From Turnera subulata (taxonomy: Eukaryota > Streptophyta > Magnoliopsida > Malpighiales > Passifloraceae): a DNA stretch of 64,000 nucleotides. The translations under genes and the position numbers were made by a program. The notes under the pieces were generated by a model that was given only the letters and a program-made list of their open reading frames with translations, did not search any database and had not been told where the DNA came from. Shown here in pieces: positions 47,363 to 60,083 of this stretch (positions within the stretch are counted from its first letter, which is position 1; every line of letters starts with the position of its first letter). Location of the stretch: the NCBI GenBank assembly GCA_028386065.3, contig JAKUCV010007537.1, positions 330,632-394,631 of the forward strand, read 5' to 3'.

Positions 47363-49906
47363 ATGGTGGATGCAGTAGTCTCTGTATTCTTGGAACGGTT
47401 GCTGAACACCCTTGCAGAGGAAGGACGCATACTAAATGAATTCAGAGACCAGTTTGAGAAGTTGCAGAATGAGCTCCAGCTAATGCAGTGTTTCCTCAAA
47501 GATGCAGACAAACAAAAGAGGAAGAACCAAACACTGCGTGGGATCATGACCAATTTACGGGAGCTAATTTATGAAGCTGAAGACATACTAGCAGATTGCA
47601 AGCTTCAATCAATGGAGGGAAACCAATCCTCCGCCACATGGTTAGCGTGCATTTATTCTTCAAAACTCCAATTCCAATATCAGACCGGAAAGCGGCTCAA
47701 GGAGATCAATGAGAAGATCACCGGTATTAAGCAAAATATCTTGTCTTATCTTAGTCCCTCAATGACCAATGAAACCGGAAGAATAGATGCAAACATTGAC
47801 CAAATGCCTAGATGGAGCTCTCCTGTATATGACCATACTCTCGTGGTTGGCCTGGAAGGAGACACAAAAAAGATCAAGGATTGGCTTTTCAAGGCAGATG
47901 CTGTGATACAAGAAATTGGGATAGTTGGAATGGGTGGATTGGGTAAGACTACGATCGCTCAAAAAGTGTTCAATGATAGAGAAATGGAGGATTGGTTCGA
48001 AAGAAGAATGTGGGTTTCTGTTTCTCAGACATTTAGTGAAGAGCAAATCATGAGAAGCATACTGAGAAGCCTGGGAGATGCCAGCGTAGGAGATGATCGA
48101 GGCGAACTGCTGAGGAAAATCAACCAATACCTCTTAGGTAAGAGGTACTTGATTGTGATGGATGATGTATGGAGCTTGGATCTCAGTTGGTGGTATAAAA
48201 TTTATGAAGGTCTGCCCAAGGGCAACGGAAGCAGCATTATCATCACTACAAGAAATGAGGAAGTCGCAAAGAGGATGAGGGTTACTGAAGAGAGACTACA
48301 TCGCCCCAAGTTCCTTGACAAGGATGATAGCTGGTTGCTATTCAGAAAGATAGCATTTGCAGCAAGTGGAGGTGAATGCATAAACTCCGACTTCGAAATT
48401 GTGGGGAAGGAGATAGTACAGAAATGTAAAGGTCTTCCCTTGGCAATCAAGGCAATTGGAGGGTTGCTATTGTACAAATCACATTATCGCGAATGGAGAA
48501 GAATTGCAGACAACTTTCGTGATGAATTGGCAGAAAATGATGACTCAGTGATGGCATCATTACAATTAAGCTATGATGAACTCCCTGCATATCTCAAGTC
48601 ATGCTTCCTTAGCTTCTCTCTTTATCCAGAAGATTGTGTTATAACAAAACAGCAGCTAGTCCATTGGTGGATTGGAGAGGGATTTGTGCCACTGAGAAAT
48701 AGGCCATCAACTGAAGGTGGAGAAGATTGTTTCTCAGGTTTAACAAATCGTTGTTTGGTAGAAGTGGTTGAAAAGACATACAATGGATCTATTTATTCTT
48801 GCAAAATTCATGATATGGTTCGTGATTTGGTGATCACAAGAGCTGAAAATGATGGATTCTTCAAAACTGACAAGGGCTCCCGCCATCTGGGGATCAATGG
48901 TTACATTGATGGCAAGCAACTTATGAACAACCACAAGTTACGAGCACTGCTGTCCACAACTAAAACTGGTGAAGTGAATAAGATCACATCTCGAGTTACT
49001 GGTAAGCTTAGCGAGTGCAGATACTTGAGAGTCTTGGATCTTTGCAAATCAGCATTCGAGATGCCTATATCAGGTCTCTTATGTCAGGTTGGTTCTCTCC
49101 AACACTTGACATACCTTAGCTTAAGCAATACCCATCCTCTGATTGAGCTTCCATCCTCCCTCAAGAAGCTTAACAATCTTCAAATTTTGGATGTGAGCTA
49201 TTGTCAGAGCCTGAAATCTGTTCCTTCTTATCTTATGAACTTTAAGAAGCTAAGAATCTTGGATGCTAGTCACTGTGGCTCACTTGAATACTTTCCAAAA
49301 GGTTTAGGAAGGCTCTCAAACCTTGAAGTTTTGCTAGGATTTAGACCAGCTAGATCAAGTCAATCAGAAGGCTGTCGGATTGCTGAGTTGAAAAACCTGA
49401 CACGACTCAGGACTCTTGGTTTACATTTCAAAAGGGATGATGAGATTGGAGATGATGAGGTAAATGCACTAGTAAACCTCCAAGAACTTCAGTTCCTGAC
49501 AATAAGTTGCTTTGACAGCCATGGGGATGGCCTTGTTGACAAACTTGATAAGCTTTGTCCACCACGAGAACTTCATGAACTGTGTCTGCAGTTTTATACC
49601 GGTAAAGTTACTCCAGTCTGGCTTAATCCCATCTCTCTTCATATGTTAAGATATCTATCAATCTCTTCTGGGAATCTTGAAAAGTTGCATCCAAGCTTTT
49701 GGGGTGAGGCTAATGCTGTGTGGAGAATCGAGGGATTGATGCTGGAATCTCTCTCAGACTTGCAAATGAAATGGGAAATGGTGCAACAGGCAATGCCATC
49801 TTTGAGGATTGTGAATGCAAGTTGGTGTCCAGAATTAGTGTCATTCCCAATTGATGATGTTGGTTTCAGAGGTGGTGTTTGGGCAAAAGGAGAGCGCCGG
49901 AGGTAG
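47363..49906 (+). CDS. ZAR1: ZAR1-like CC-NB-LRR immune receptor (RPP13-like protein 4)
   Basis: A single coding exon of 847 residues, near the 852 of Arabidopsis ZAR1. It starts MVDAVVSVFLERLLNTL, the ZAR1-type alpha-1 helix (MADA-like). The Rx_N coiled-coil has the EDVID-like YEAEDILAD. NB-ARC motifs are all present: P-loop GMGGLGKTT (about 190-198), kinase-2 LIVMDDVW (about 262-269), RNBS-B SIIITTRNEE, GLPLA (about 356), RNBS-D CFLSFSLYPEDC and MHD-type IHDMV (about 481). The LRR region runs from about 530 to the end, which closes CPELVSFPIDDVGFRGGVW as in ZAR1. Similarity is spread over the full length, so orthology is likely. In Arabidopsis ZAR1 works with RLCK XII-2 pseudokinases and forms a pentameric resistosome calcium channel. 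No pseudokinase gene lies in this window. Confidence 0.94.
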   Translation: MVDAVVSVFLERLLNTLAEEGRILNEFRDQFEKLQNELQLMQCFLKDADKQKRKNQTLRGIMTNLRELIYEAEDILADCKLQSMEGNQSSATWLACIYSSKLQFQYQTGKRLKEINEKITGIKQNILSYLSPSMTNETGRIDANIDQMPRWSSPVYDHTLVVGLEGDTKKIKDWLFKADAVIQEIGIVGMGGLGKTTIAQKVFNDREMEDWFERRMWVSVSQTFSEEQIMRSILRSLGDASVGDDRGELLRKINQYLLGKRYLIVMDDVWSLDLSWWYKIYEGLPKGNGSSIIITTRNEEVAKRMRVTEERLHRPKFLDKDDSWLLFRKIAFAASGGECINSDFEIVGKEIVQKCKGLPLAIKAIGGLLLYKSHYREWRRIADNFRDELAENDDSVMASLQLSYDELPAYLKSCFLSFSLYPEDCVITKQQLVHWWIGEGFVPLRNRPSTEGGEDCFSGLTNRCLVEVVEKTYNGSIYSCKIHDMVRDLVITRAENDGFFKTDKGSRHLGINGYIDGKQLMNNHKLRALLSTTKTGEVNKITSRVTGKLSECRYLRVLDLCKSAFEMPISGLLCQVGSLQHLTYLSLSNTHPLIELPSSLKKLNNLQILDVSYCQSLKSVPSYLMNFKKLRILDASHCGSLEYFPKGLGRLSNLEVLLGFRPARSSQSEGCRIAELKNLTRLRTLGLHFKRDDEIGDDEVNALVNLQELQFLTISCFDSHGDGLVDKLDKLCPPRELHELCLQFYTGKVTPVWLNPISLHMLRYLSISSGNLEKLHPSFWGEANAVWRIEGLMLESLSDLQMKWEMVQQAMPSLRIVNASWCPELVSFPIDDVGFRGGVWAKGERRR

Positions 49907-50850
49907 TCCCAATTCAAGGAACTTGCTGGTTGATGCCAAAATTAACGTTTTCAGTATTAGTGTTTAGCTTGCCTCGTACTATGATTCTTGTTGTCAATTT
50001 TTGATAAGTGATATTTTTTTTTTTTTTTGAACATCATTGATAAGTGATATTTGGTTAACGTTGTCACTTGACAACAAATAACCATGTGTAGCAACTATGT
50101 GCAAGTAATGTGTGCCTTCTTGTCTCCTTAATTCATTGTAACAGAACTGCAGAGATAAAATCCTCGTTTTAAAGCAGAGTTGTCGATTATTTTCATATTA
50201 ATCCCTAATGAGTGCCTATTCTCCAGCATATTCAGGACTTGATAATTGAACCAAGAACTGGTTACTGGTGCTATAAAAGAAACTGCACACGTTGTCTATG
50301 GGGTTGTAAAGAATGAGATGCAAATAGACTACCTCGTTTAATATTAACTACTTCTGAGGATTAAGACAAGCCTTTTTGCTTGTCTGGAAGGAAAAGAAGA
50401 AAAAAAAAATAATTTAGAATCTAAAATTTGTGAGGAGCGAAGAGGACCGAGTGCCAATACCAAAATTCCCCTTTGTTTCTTCTACTACTGCATTCTTAAA
50501 ACTACGTGTCATCTTAGTAAACGACTGTCCAAACCTGAAAACAGAACATCTTCAAGAAACGAACCGTTTCATGTTTAGCTAAGCTAGCTAACCCAGCAAA
50601 GCAGCAGGCGGCCAGGGCCAGCAGCAGCAGCGCTTCATATTCTTTTGAGAGAAATAGATTCTTTAATTTGCCCCCAATTTTGGTACAATCCTTCACTACT
50701 TTTAGTCCAAAATCGCGCATAGTTAAGGTTTGGTTTCGGGATCCATCTACACATTTCTCATCCCTGTTAATACGTTTGATCTGATCTTCCTCTTCAGTTA
50801 CGAGCCGGCTGCATTTCAAGTTCGAATTCAATTCTTTTTCAGGAGCGAAA
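49907..50850. other. Spacer between ZAR1-like and TXNDC9-like genes
   Basis: 3' UTR and promoter DNA. A minus-strand open frame (50514-50831) overlaps the TXNDC9-like 5' region and has no recognisable domain apart from a hydrophobic stretch; not called as a gene. Confidence 0.5.
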
Positions 50851-52934
50851 ATGGATCCAGATTCAGTGAAATCGACTCTGTCTAATTTAGCATTTGGTAA
50901 TGTAATGGCAGCAGCTGCTCGCGATTATCAAAAGGTTTCCACTCTCAAATCCCCCCTTTATGCTCCCTCTCTCTTGTTTATAATTTTTTTTGTTTTGGAT
51001 TCTCATCTATTCCATCTTGAGGGAAATTTCTCTCTTGAGTAAGCAATTAAATTGGTAAAGAAAGGCTCTTTACTGGGTAATTTGCTGGCATTGAAGTTTT
51101 CGCGTGGGTTTCTTGCTTGATGAATGGTGTTCCTAAAGTTTAAAACTTTAGTGGATCTACTTTGGTATTAGTAAAAAAAAACCAAACTGTTACTCTGCGT
51201 GTATACTTTAGTGACCCTTTTGTAGGGTCTGCAATGCATCGGATGTAAAATCGATTGTTGTTGGCAGAGCAAAGCTTCTGCTTGTTAGTCTGTTCTTATT
51301 GTTTGAGAAAATTTGATAGACTGAAGCGATATGGCCTGCACAAATGAGTGCAGGCTTCAATTTTGTCACTCTGATTCTAGGTTCTGGTTGCTAATGGCTA
51401 TATGTTGATATTTTTAGGAACTTCTTGCGCAAGAGAAGGCACAAACATCAAGTTCGAACAACCAAGAAGTTGATCTTGATGAGTTGATGGATGTGAGTTC
51501 GCTGGTGGATATATGTTGCTTAATGTATTAGCGGCGATAACCTTAAATTTGTTGAAAGTTAGTGTATCTTTTTTGTAGGATCCTGAGCTGGAAAAACTGC
51601 ATGCTGATAGGATTGCAGCTCTCAAGGTGGTAACTTCACTATTCAATAGGTATTTTGGTTCTAATTTAAGTTTTGCTGGAGTTGATTAGAATGCATTGTC
51701 AATCTTTGGAATAGAAAGAAGCTGAAAAGCGAGAAGCTCTAAAAAGGCAAGGACATGGAGAATACAGGGAGATTACTGAGGGGGATTTCTTAGGTGAAGT
51801 CACTGGGAGTGAGAAAGTGATTTGCCACTTCTACCATAAGGAGTTCTATCGCTGCAAGTATGTCTCCAGTTTGATATATCTTTCTGTATCTTGAACACAA
51901 ACTTGCTCTTGGGCGAATTCGGGCATGTGCTTGTGTTCATGTGTGCATGTGTATGTCTTGACGCATGACCGTGCTGCAAAATTTATGAGGCCATGTTGGT
52001 TGACTATTCCAGGATAGTAGACAAGCATTTGAAGGCTCTTGCTTCAAGACATTTGGATACAAAGTTCCTCAAGCTGGATGCCGAGGTTGATATCAAATCT
52101 TTTTGCTTGCTTGAATTTTGGTTTTATTTATTGGAATCCATGATTCAACATGTCAAATAAGTGGCCTCTTGCATTGTTCTTACCACTTCAATTGAAATGC
52201 AGAATGCACCATTCTTTGTGGCGAAACTTGGAATCAAGACTTTACCTTGTGTTATACTATTCAGGTCTGGTTGTCTTAATTTGGTTGTTTTTATTATTGT
52301 GCCCACCTTCATTGATGATTTAATAAGCAAATCAGTATGTTCAAAAAAAAAAAAAGCAAATCAGCAATGTCTTTATCATGTTCCTTAAATTCAGGGAGAA
52401 ACAGAAGTTGGAATTAATCATATTAAAGTTCTTTTAACAAAAAAAATCAGCACTTGACTCACTAGCATGCTCTCTTATAAAATAAGCAATGAAAAGACAA
52501 CAATACTAACATTTCTTGGGTCTCGGTATATCAAGAAGCTAAACCCATAAACAAGCAATGGTGAATTTTTTGCCACCTACATATTTCATACTGAACTCCA
52601 TATGTTGTAATCTTGCCCATCAAAAGCATGCTGGTAAAGTTGCAATTTTCTTTTCTTATGTCAGGAAGGGGATTGCAGTAGATAGATTGGTTGGATTTCA
52701 AGATCTGGGAGGAAAAGATGATTTTTCCACGAGGGCACTTGAGATTCTACTTATAAAGAAAGGTTATTGTCCATCTTGTCGTAAATTGTATGTTTCATGG
52801 CAGTTTTGCTAAATGCCTGTCTTCCAGGTATAATCTCGGAGAAGAAAGCGGATGAAGACGACGAGGATGAATATCCTGAAAGCGTTCGCAGGACAGTCAA
52901 ATCATCCATGGCTTCCGACTCTGATTCAGATTGA
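50851..52934 (+). CDS. Phosducin-like protein 3 / thioredoxin domain-containing protein 9 homologue
   Basis: Eight exons: 50851-50934, 51418-51492, 51579-51626, 51715-51857, 52013-52085, 52203-52264, 52665-52762, 52828-52934; 229 residues. The N-terminal helical part (NVMAAAARDYQKELLAQEKA) leads to DELMDDPELEKLHADRIAAL, then KREALKRQGHGEYREITEGD and FLGEVTGSEKVICHFYHKEF, then YRCKIVDKHLKALASRHLDT, the signature of TXNDC9/PLP3. The thioredoxin fold continues NAPFFVAKLGIKTLPCVILF and KGIAVDRLVGFQDLGGKDDF. The redox CxxC is reduced to a single Cys (YRCKI), so it should not act as a disulphide reductase. Family members act with CCT chaperonin in tubulin/actin folding. The acidic tail has DEDDEDEYPESVRR and ends SDSDSD. 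Cytosolic. Intact. Confidence 0.93.
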
Positions 52935-54430
52935 GAAGATGGAAGAAGAAACTGCAGTTTTGGGTTTGTAATATCTGTTTCATTTTAAAATGTATCATTA
53001 TGTGATCATCCTTACATGTTTCTCTCCCAGCATCCCTATAAATTCTTTTTGGTCAAAGTAATAGTATGAGAACAGTTGAACCTGACCTCGAATCTTGTCC
53101 CCTGTGGAAATATCCCATTTCATTTCTCAGAATCTTAAAGTATCAACTTTGCATCATTCGTAAGCATGTGCAGGTACGAGGAGTAATAACCTCGTATCCA
53201 TTTTTTGGCTGGCTCGGATACTAGTTTTAAGTTTTAGCTGGAATTACATAATATATGTTTTTATTTATGGGGACCATTCTTGAGCGTATTCGAGTATTCG
53301 ATTGTAAGATGTGTCCTGAACTAGATTGGTGTGTGGATAACTATTATTATATGACAAGAAATTAAAAGAAAGAGGAAACGCCATCTTAACTAAATTAAAA
53401 TTCCTAACCATCAGGATTACTGTGGGGAATTTATCTTCCTAGCTAGTGGAGGAATATATCTTCCTGAGGTAAGTAATTTGAATGGCTTCTATCTTTCTAG
53501 GTTTCTCTTTCAAGCAAATCGTATGATTATGGATAAGACAAAAAAATAAATCATGGATCTATTTGAAAGGAAACGAGATAAGTTAATTTTTTTTAAAAAA
53601 AATAAAAGTAAATTTATAGAGATAAAGTACTGAAATTTATTAAGAAAATAGAGGTTGAGACAATAATAAAAGGTGAAGAATATCAAAGTTATACGTCAGA
53701 GTGTTTTATAAGGCTGAAATAACTGAGTAACAACAGATATATAATTGAAAAATGTATCTAACTTGGATGCATAAGCAAGGATGCGTTTCAAAACGTGGAT
53801 GTATGTTGCTAGTATTCCTTTTACAGGTTTTTTTTTTGGTAAGGACCAACTAGACTAAAGCATGGTTGTCTTGTCTGCACAGAATCTACACGAGGATCGA
53901 CATAAAAAAAACAAAAGAGAAAAGAAAAGAAAGAATCTACAGGAGGGGAAGTCAGCGATGGGACCGTTTAGATATTGTTCCATTTTGGAGTGGAACATGA
54001 GTTTTTGGATTATGGTAGTTGGGTTGGGTCATTGTCAAAGAATAGAATGATGTTGATGATGTCTGGTGGTGTAAGTGTTGCCCTGTTAAGGACATAAATA
54101 TATTGAAACAGAAGTGGCAACCCACTCTCCCTCCCAACAAGAAAAACTCATTTAATCTTCTGTTGCTCCTTATCTTCCTTTTTTTTTTTTCAAAAAAAGA
54201 AAAACAGCAAAGAAACAGCTTGTAGCTAAAACAAGGCAGACGGGGATGCTATGTATGGAGTGTGGAGAATTGGTCAAGAAAATCAAAAACAAAGTATCTG
54301 TCCAGTCCCTCCCGCGTCGTGTGCGCCTCATTGTCACCCTCCCGCAAAATCCTCCCCAACATCCAAACATTTCTCCTCCAATCCTCACTTCTATTTCTAT
54401 CCTCTCTCTTTCCCCTTTCTTTTTTGCGGA
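52935..54430. other. Intergenic and promoter of the SFH gene
   Basis: AT-rich DNA with no recognised gene; pyrimidine-rich leader-like sequence from about 54300. Confidence 0.5.
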
Positions 54431-54431
54431 G

Positions 54432-54676
54432 GTAATTTCTCTCCCTCTCTCTTTCTTTCGAAATTCTCTTTGTTTTTTGTTTTTGTTTTTGTTTTTTTTT
54501 TGGGACATGAACAACTGAGTTTTGTGTTTTGTTTCCAAAGATTATTCACATTGTTGATTTCTTCACTTCTTGGTTGTTTTTTGTCCCCCCCTTGTTTCTT
54601 AATTTGTTCTTCTTGTTGTTATTCTTTTGTAGTTGTTTATGTAATGAATGGAATGTTTTGTATGATGTCAATGCAG
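54432..54676 (+). other. Probable 5' UTR intron of the SFH gene
   Basis: Donor GCGGAG|GTAATT and acceptor TCAATGCAG, with a pyrimidine/T-rich body. It precedes the start codon by about 100 bases. Confidence 0.5.
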
Positions 54677-54780
54677 GCATTTTGCTGAGGCTCTGGATGT
54701 CGCATTGAACTTGATTTCTTTTGCCCTTTTGCTTTTGCCTCCGATCTGTAAATAATAATCAAAATACAGTCCCCACGCCA

Positions 54781-57700
54781 ATGGCGGCGGTCTCAGGACC
54801 ATTATCTCCAACACCAGGTTAGTTCTTCGCTTAAGAATGCTTAGAACAAAAGGGCTCATTGGATTTGCTTTCCAATTTGTGTGTATGATACAAATCAATA
54901 AATACATGCAAGCCCTTTTCTGTGTTGGTGTTTGTGGTGCAATTGGTCAAAATGGTATATATATGTTGGTTTTTCACTGGAAAAGTATATAGTGACTGAA
55001 CAGAAGTTTATATTGATTTTTCTTTTAAATGTTCTTTGCTACGGATGCTGCTCCTTCAATTGATTTGTTGTTCTATGGTAACCAACGAAATCATGTTTGC
55101 CTAATCATCTTATACTATATGCTTTGACAGTACCCGATAGGGAATTCTCTACAGATGAGAGAAAAACTAGAATTCAGTCAATGAGAAGAAAAGCAATCAC
55201 TGCCTCCAACAAATTCAGGAATTCCATGGTAAGGAAGAGCCGGAGGAGCAGCAAGGTCATGGCAGTTGAGATTGAGGACGAGCACGACGCTGAGGAACTA
55301 AAGGTCGTCGATGCTTTCCGTCAATTGCTTATATTGGAGGAGTTGCTCCCTTCAAGGCATGATGATTATCATGTGATGCTCAGGTTTCTTTCCTTCTCTT
55401 GCTCCATACTCAGCATTCTTTATAGTTGTTGTGCCTAAATAAGTAGTTTACTTTTTTCTTGAACTTGAAACGTACCTACACTTGTTAGTTAACCCACAAT
55501 TGTACCCTCTCACTATGTAGATTCTTGAAGGCAAGGAAATTTGATATTGAAAAAACAAAACAAATGTGGTCTGATATGCTCCAATGGAGGAAGGAATTTG
55601 GTGCTGACACAATCATGGAGGTATTCTTACTGTTGGTTTCTCAAGTTACATTCACCAGAAGAATCTTTCTTTGTTCTCTTTATTCGTCATCCTATCTACT
55701 CTGACTGTACCATTTCTTTTTCCTGCTCTTGTTATTTTCTGGTGGAAGAGTTTTGAATTCAAGGAACTTGAAGAAGTGATGGAATACTACCCCCAAGGAC
55801 ATCACGGAGTAGATAAAGAGGGAAGACCAGTGTACATTGAAAGACTAGGCAAAGTAGATGCTACTAAGCTACTGCAAGTGACAACCATGGACCGTTATCT
55901 CAACTACCATGTACAGGAGTTTGAGAGAACTTTTGCTTCTAAGTTCCCTGCCTGTTCACTTGCAGCAAAGAAACACATTGATCAAAGTACAACCATCTTG
56001 GATGTGCAAGGAGTGGTATGTGAAAGTAATAATCCCTGCTATGGGATTCTTTTTTTCCTTTGAAAAACTATACCTGAGATTCTATATACCTTAATCAATA
56101 TACTAATCGTCATGGATCTTTGAAATGACTTTCATAAGGTCGTTGCATGCTGCATTGCTTGTACACTGATGTTGGAAAGATCTTTGTGATGATCTTGAAC
56201 TACATTTCTTTTTGCCTACTGTCAAATACCATACAATAGCTAGCTCTTTCAGAAAGTTTATCAATTTTAAATGAATGGTCGCAGGGCCTTAAGAGTTTCA
56301 CCAAAGCTGCTAGAGATCTTATCACCTGCCTCCAGAAGATTGATGGTGACAATTTTCCCGAGGTAGTAACCAGTCTGTGCTTTCTTAAACTGACCAACCA
56401 CATCTGTTTTGGTTTGGTTCTGCATAGCTGGTTAACTTGTATCATCTAATTCTCACATCATGCACATCCATTTCCTCTGTCCAGACCTTGAATCGCATGT
56501 TCATCATCAATGCTGGTTCTGGATTTAGAATGTTGTGGAACACGGTTAAGTCTTTCCTTGACCCCAAGACCACAGCAAAGATCCATGTAAGTTCATAAAA
56601 TCTTATAGCGAAATTTAGTTTTTATATTTCCAAATACTAACTGGGAAATATATCATTCTTTAGGTTCTTGGCAACAAGTTCCAGAGCAAGTTGCTTGAGA
56701 TCATTGATGCTAGGTGAGTTAAGTTGTTAATTTGCGCAATTATAGTTCTCTCCTTGGCCTCTCTCATTCACTCTTGAAGTTTTGCAAGCTATGCTGTTAT
56801 TGATAAAGAAGCCCTTTTGGGGGCACTTCTCTATGGTTGCTTGCCTTGGTAATAGTGAGTTGCCAGATTTTCTAGGAGGTACCTGCACTTGTGCTGACCA
56901 AGGCGGCTGCATGCGCTCTGATAAAGGCCCATGGAAGGACCCAGAGATTATGAAGGTTACCTATCAGTTTCACCCTTTTCTTTATCTGCGCGCTAAAATT
57001 TACGTGACAATCATTTCAGTCACTTCTGGAATCAGCAAAGCTTATTGAATTCTGGAACTTGCAGCTGGTCGCAGCTGGTGCTCATAAATGTTCGAAGGGA
57101 TGTGGGTCAGAAAATCCTGATGAAAAGACCATTTCTGAGGAGGAGATCGTCTATTCAAAGGTCTTACTTCGGTTTCAAATTTTCCTTCTGTTTCTTAATC
57201 CTTTTGCACCTTTTTAACATATTCAATGCTGACCTATTTGTTTGTTAGTTACACTAGTTGTTAAGAATCCATTGTATATGATGTAATCAGGGAAGTGACT
57301 CATTTAAGGTGGGTTCAGCACCAGAAGCACCTGACTCTCCTACAGTTGAAAGGACCTGCATAGAGCATCCAGAACTTTCTCCTATTCATGAAAAGGTAAG
57401 TTTTTGGCAGCCTTAATTGTAAATCCTGCAAGATATCGAAAGGTTTAAACACAACTCAACTGCTAGTTAAAGCACTGAGCCAGCAAATAGTTACTTGAGA
57501 TGCTGGAATGAAGCAATGCTCTGTGGTCTGAGTTGGATCGGATACTAAAAAAATGAGCGGATGGCCAAGCACCACCAAACTCCATCTTGTCTCACTATCG
57601 TTCTATTCAATATCGTGCAAGAGCTGGAAAAGCAACTTCTTGTCTTTGTTTTATGTCACAATTGATTTTTAAACTTGTTACTCTTCGTGCATGATGTTGT

Positions 57701-59547
57701 ATGAGATTATTGAATTTTGTTTCCTTTTACTTGTATGTTGCTGCAAATGGGTCCGATATTTGTTATTTATTCGGTACACAGGAAAGTGTGCTGGAGCACT
57801 AAAACACTTGCAATTTCTTTTTCCAGGCTGAATAAGTTTTAACATTTCATTAGTTATTTGTCCTGTTTTCTCTTCTGAGCTTGGTAACAGTATGAATCTT
57901 TTTCCTCTGTGTGTTTTTTTAATGGAAACAAACAACCTGCAGGCATCTTTCAAGTGTGATCAGGAGGAGTACAGCCTACCCGTAGTGGCTCAGAAACCTA
58001 TGGATATGAAGTCTTTTAAACAAAAGGTTGATGACAGCCTTGCTTTAACTAAAGGTATGCTTGTATATGGATGTGCTAGTTATTGCACTGCAACAGGACA
58101 TCGCATATATATTCCGGTCATTACTTCACTGACGAAATAATTGGGAGGATGGATTTTTTGGTTTTTATTGTGATTTCTTTCTGAAAAATTGTTTTCTTGC
58201 CTTCCAAAGACAAACTAAAGGGAAGTAGTTTTTGGATGCTCATGCTGAGACTAACTTAGCTATTGATTTGTTTATAGGATTACAGTCACAAGAACTCTAA
58301 GGTGGAACCTACTCTAGCTGCCTTCTGCAGCATATGACAAACCGAAAAAGAAAATTGAGTGTTAGCATGAAAATTTTGATTTAAAGTACAAAATAATCTC
58401 AGTTTGTATCAGTCTTTCTGGTTTTATATCATGAACTTGGTAGAGTACCTATGTTATGCCCCCGTGCTAAAACTTGAGACATTCAGATTAGGAGAGCTAA
58501 ATCTCTTTCTTGATAATCTCTTAAGGAAACTGATGTTTGAATAGATAACTCTGACTAGCTATGTTAACAGAACAAACGCAAATGCACTTGTCTATCAGGG
58601 CAGATTGGTAGCTTTAAAAATATCCATCTTCATCTTTCTTTTCCAGATAAGATTGAAAGTATTCTGAGTTTATCACATCCCAAAAGAGATACTAAATTTA
58701 TGTAAATTGCAGTTGCAGAGACTTATACTTCGTATGAAGCATCCCGGGTTGCTGGAGGGATGGGCTCTCCTCTTGTTACTGGGGTTGTGGCTTTCGTGAC
58801 AGGCATTGTTGCGATGATTAAGGTCACACGCAACATGCCCAGGAAGCTGACAGACGGCAACATCTACTCCACTCCTGTCTATTGTGATGAGACAGCGGTT
58901 AAGGCTGCACCATCAAAGCCAGCTGAGCCTACTGTCTCTGCTGCCGAGCACTTGTCAGTCTTGAAACGCTTGGCTGCATTGGAAGAGAAAGTGGCTGCTC
59001 TGAGCAAGAAACCTTGTGTCATGCCACCTGAGAAGGAAGAAATGTTGAATGCTGCTATCAGCCGGGTTGATGCCTTGGAGCAAGAGCTCGAGGCTACCAA
59101 GAAGGTAATTGTTGGTTTCCATGAATCCTCACCAAGTTGCATGAATAAATATTCTAGTACCACTCAGCATTTTACTAATTGTGTCTATGTTCTTTTCTAG
59201 TAGTACAAAAACAACTTAATTAGCATATCTTCTTCCTCCTCTGCCACGCCCTATGCAACCAGTTTTGCTTCTCTTTGTAGCTCCTACCAGCCATCCACAT
59301 TGTTTCTTTATGCCTAGCACTTGCATTAGGATGCTCATATCTAATCATGAGTTTTGCTTTGTTTAGGCTCTGGAGGATTCACTTTCTCGACAGGAGGAGC
59401 TTGTGGCCTATCTTGAAAAGAAGAAGAAGAAGAAGAAGCTGGTATGGTCCAAATGGGTATAACTACTCCTTAAACTGATTCATTAAAATTACAGTACAGT
59501 CACCTATCTCATTCTCCATGTTTTACTTTGTGATGCAGTTCTGGTAA
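54781..59547 (+). CDS. SFH-type phosphatidylinositol/phosphatidylcholine transfer protein (Sec14-nodulin)
   Basis: Fourteen exons: 54781-54817, 55131-55383, 55521-55620, 55749-56015, 56285-56362, 56485-56586, 56664-56713, 56856-56955, 57065-57160, 57291-57395, 57943-58054, 58713-59104, 59367-59441, 59539-59547; 591 residues. CRAL-TRIO N-terminal helices (about 61-131) include [18 protein letters not shown]. The Sec14 lipid pocket (about 147-320) includes [20 protein letters not shown], then [20 protein letters not shown] and [21 protein letters not shown] hydrophobic stretch [20 protein letters not shown] (about 451-470) and a coiled coil precede the polylysine nodulin-like tail, which binds PI(4,5)P2 in known SFH proteins. 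Such proteins link lipid exchange to phosphoinositide signalling and tip growth. The last two exons are uncertain: reading through 59442 ends at a TAA at 59460-59462 instead. Confidence 0.92.
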
Positions 59548-60083
59548 GTAAGAGGAGGAACTGAGAGAGATGCTCAAGCACTTGCAGTGATATTGTTTTG
59601 TGTTTTTTGAAGGGCAGCCAAATTGTTTCTTGTACAAGGTTTCATGTATAAATAGTGATCAAAAGTTTTTCAACGAAACCCTTATGAAGATTATTCCATC
59701 CATATATATATTAAATAAAATATCGGGGTGTTATATATAAAACTCTAAAATTTGGAAGCCAAATTGATGCCTGAACCATCGATTATAGCAATTTTTTATA
59801 TGCATTGAGGATGACTAAAGAGGAAAAAATGGCTGCTTTCTGCAAATTGTCGTGTTCTTAATTTAACCGTTTGGATTGTGAATTTTGTAAGAAACAGAAT
59901 GGTAAAACCAAACTTGAATATCCCTAATATCCCTAATTATAATATCTTAATACGTAGCCCACCAAAAATTAGAAGCCATAATATATTTCATTGAATTCAG
60001 CCCTTATTTGGACCTTTGAATTTCAAATATCAGCATCTCATATGCAGTCTTCAAGTTCTTTCTTGATCTACACAAGAGGATCT
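59548..60083. other. Spacer between convergent SFH and bHLH genes
   Basis: 3' UTR of both genes; AATAAAATAT near 59713 may be a polyadenylation signal. No further gene. Confidence 0.5.

Noticed and set aside
48740..48934. Small antisense open frames within the ZAR1-like gene
   Set aside because: Shadows of the real reading frame.
50514..50831. Minus-strand open frame of 105 codons ahead of the TXNDC9-like gene
   Set aside because: No recognised domain; it lies in promoter DNA and overlaps the likely 5' UTR of the opposite gene.
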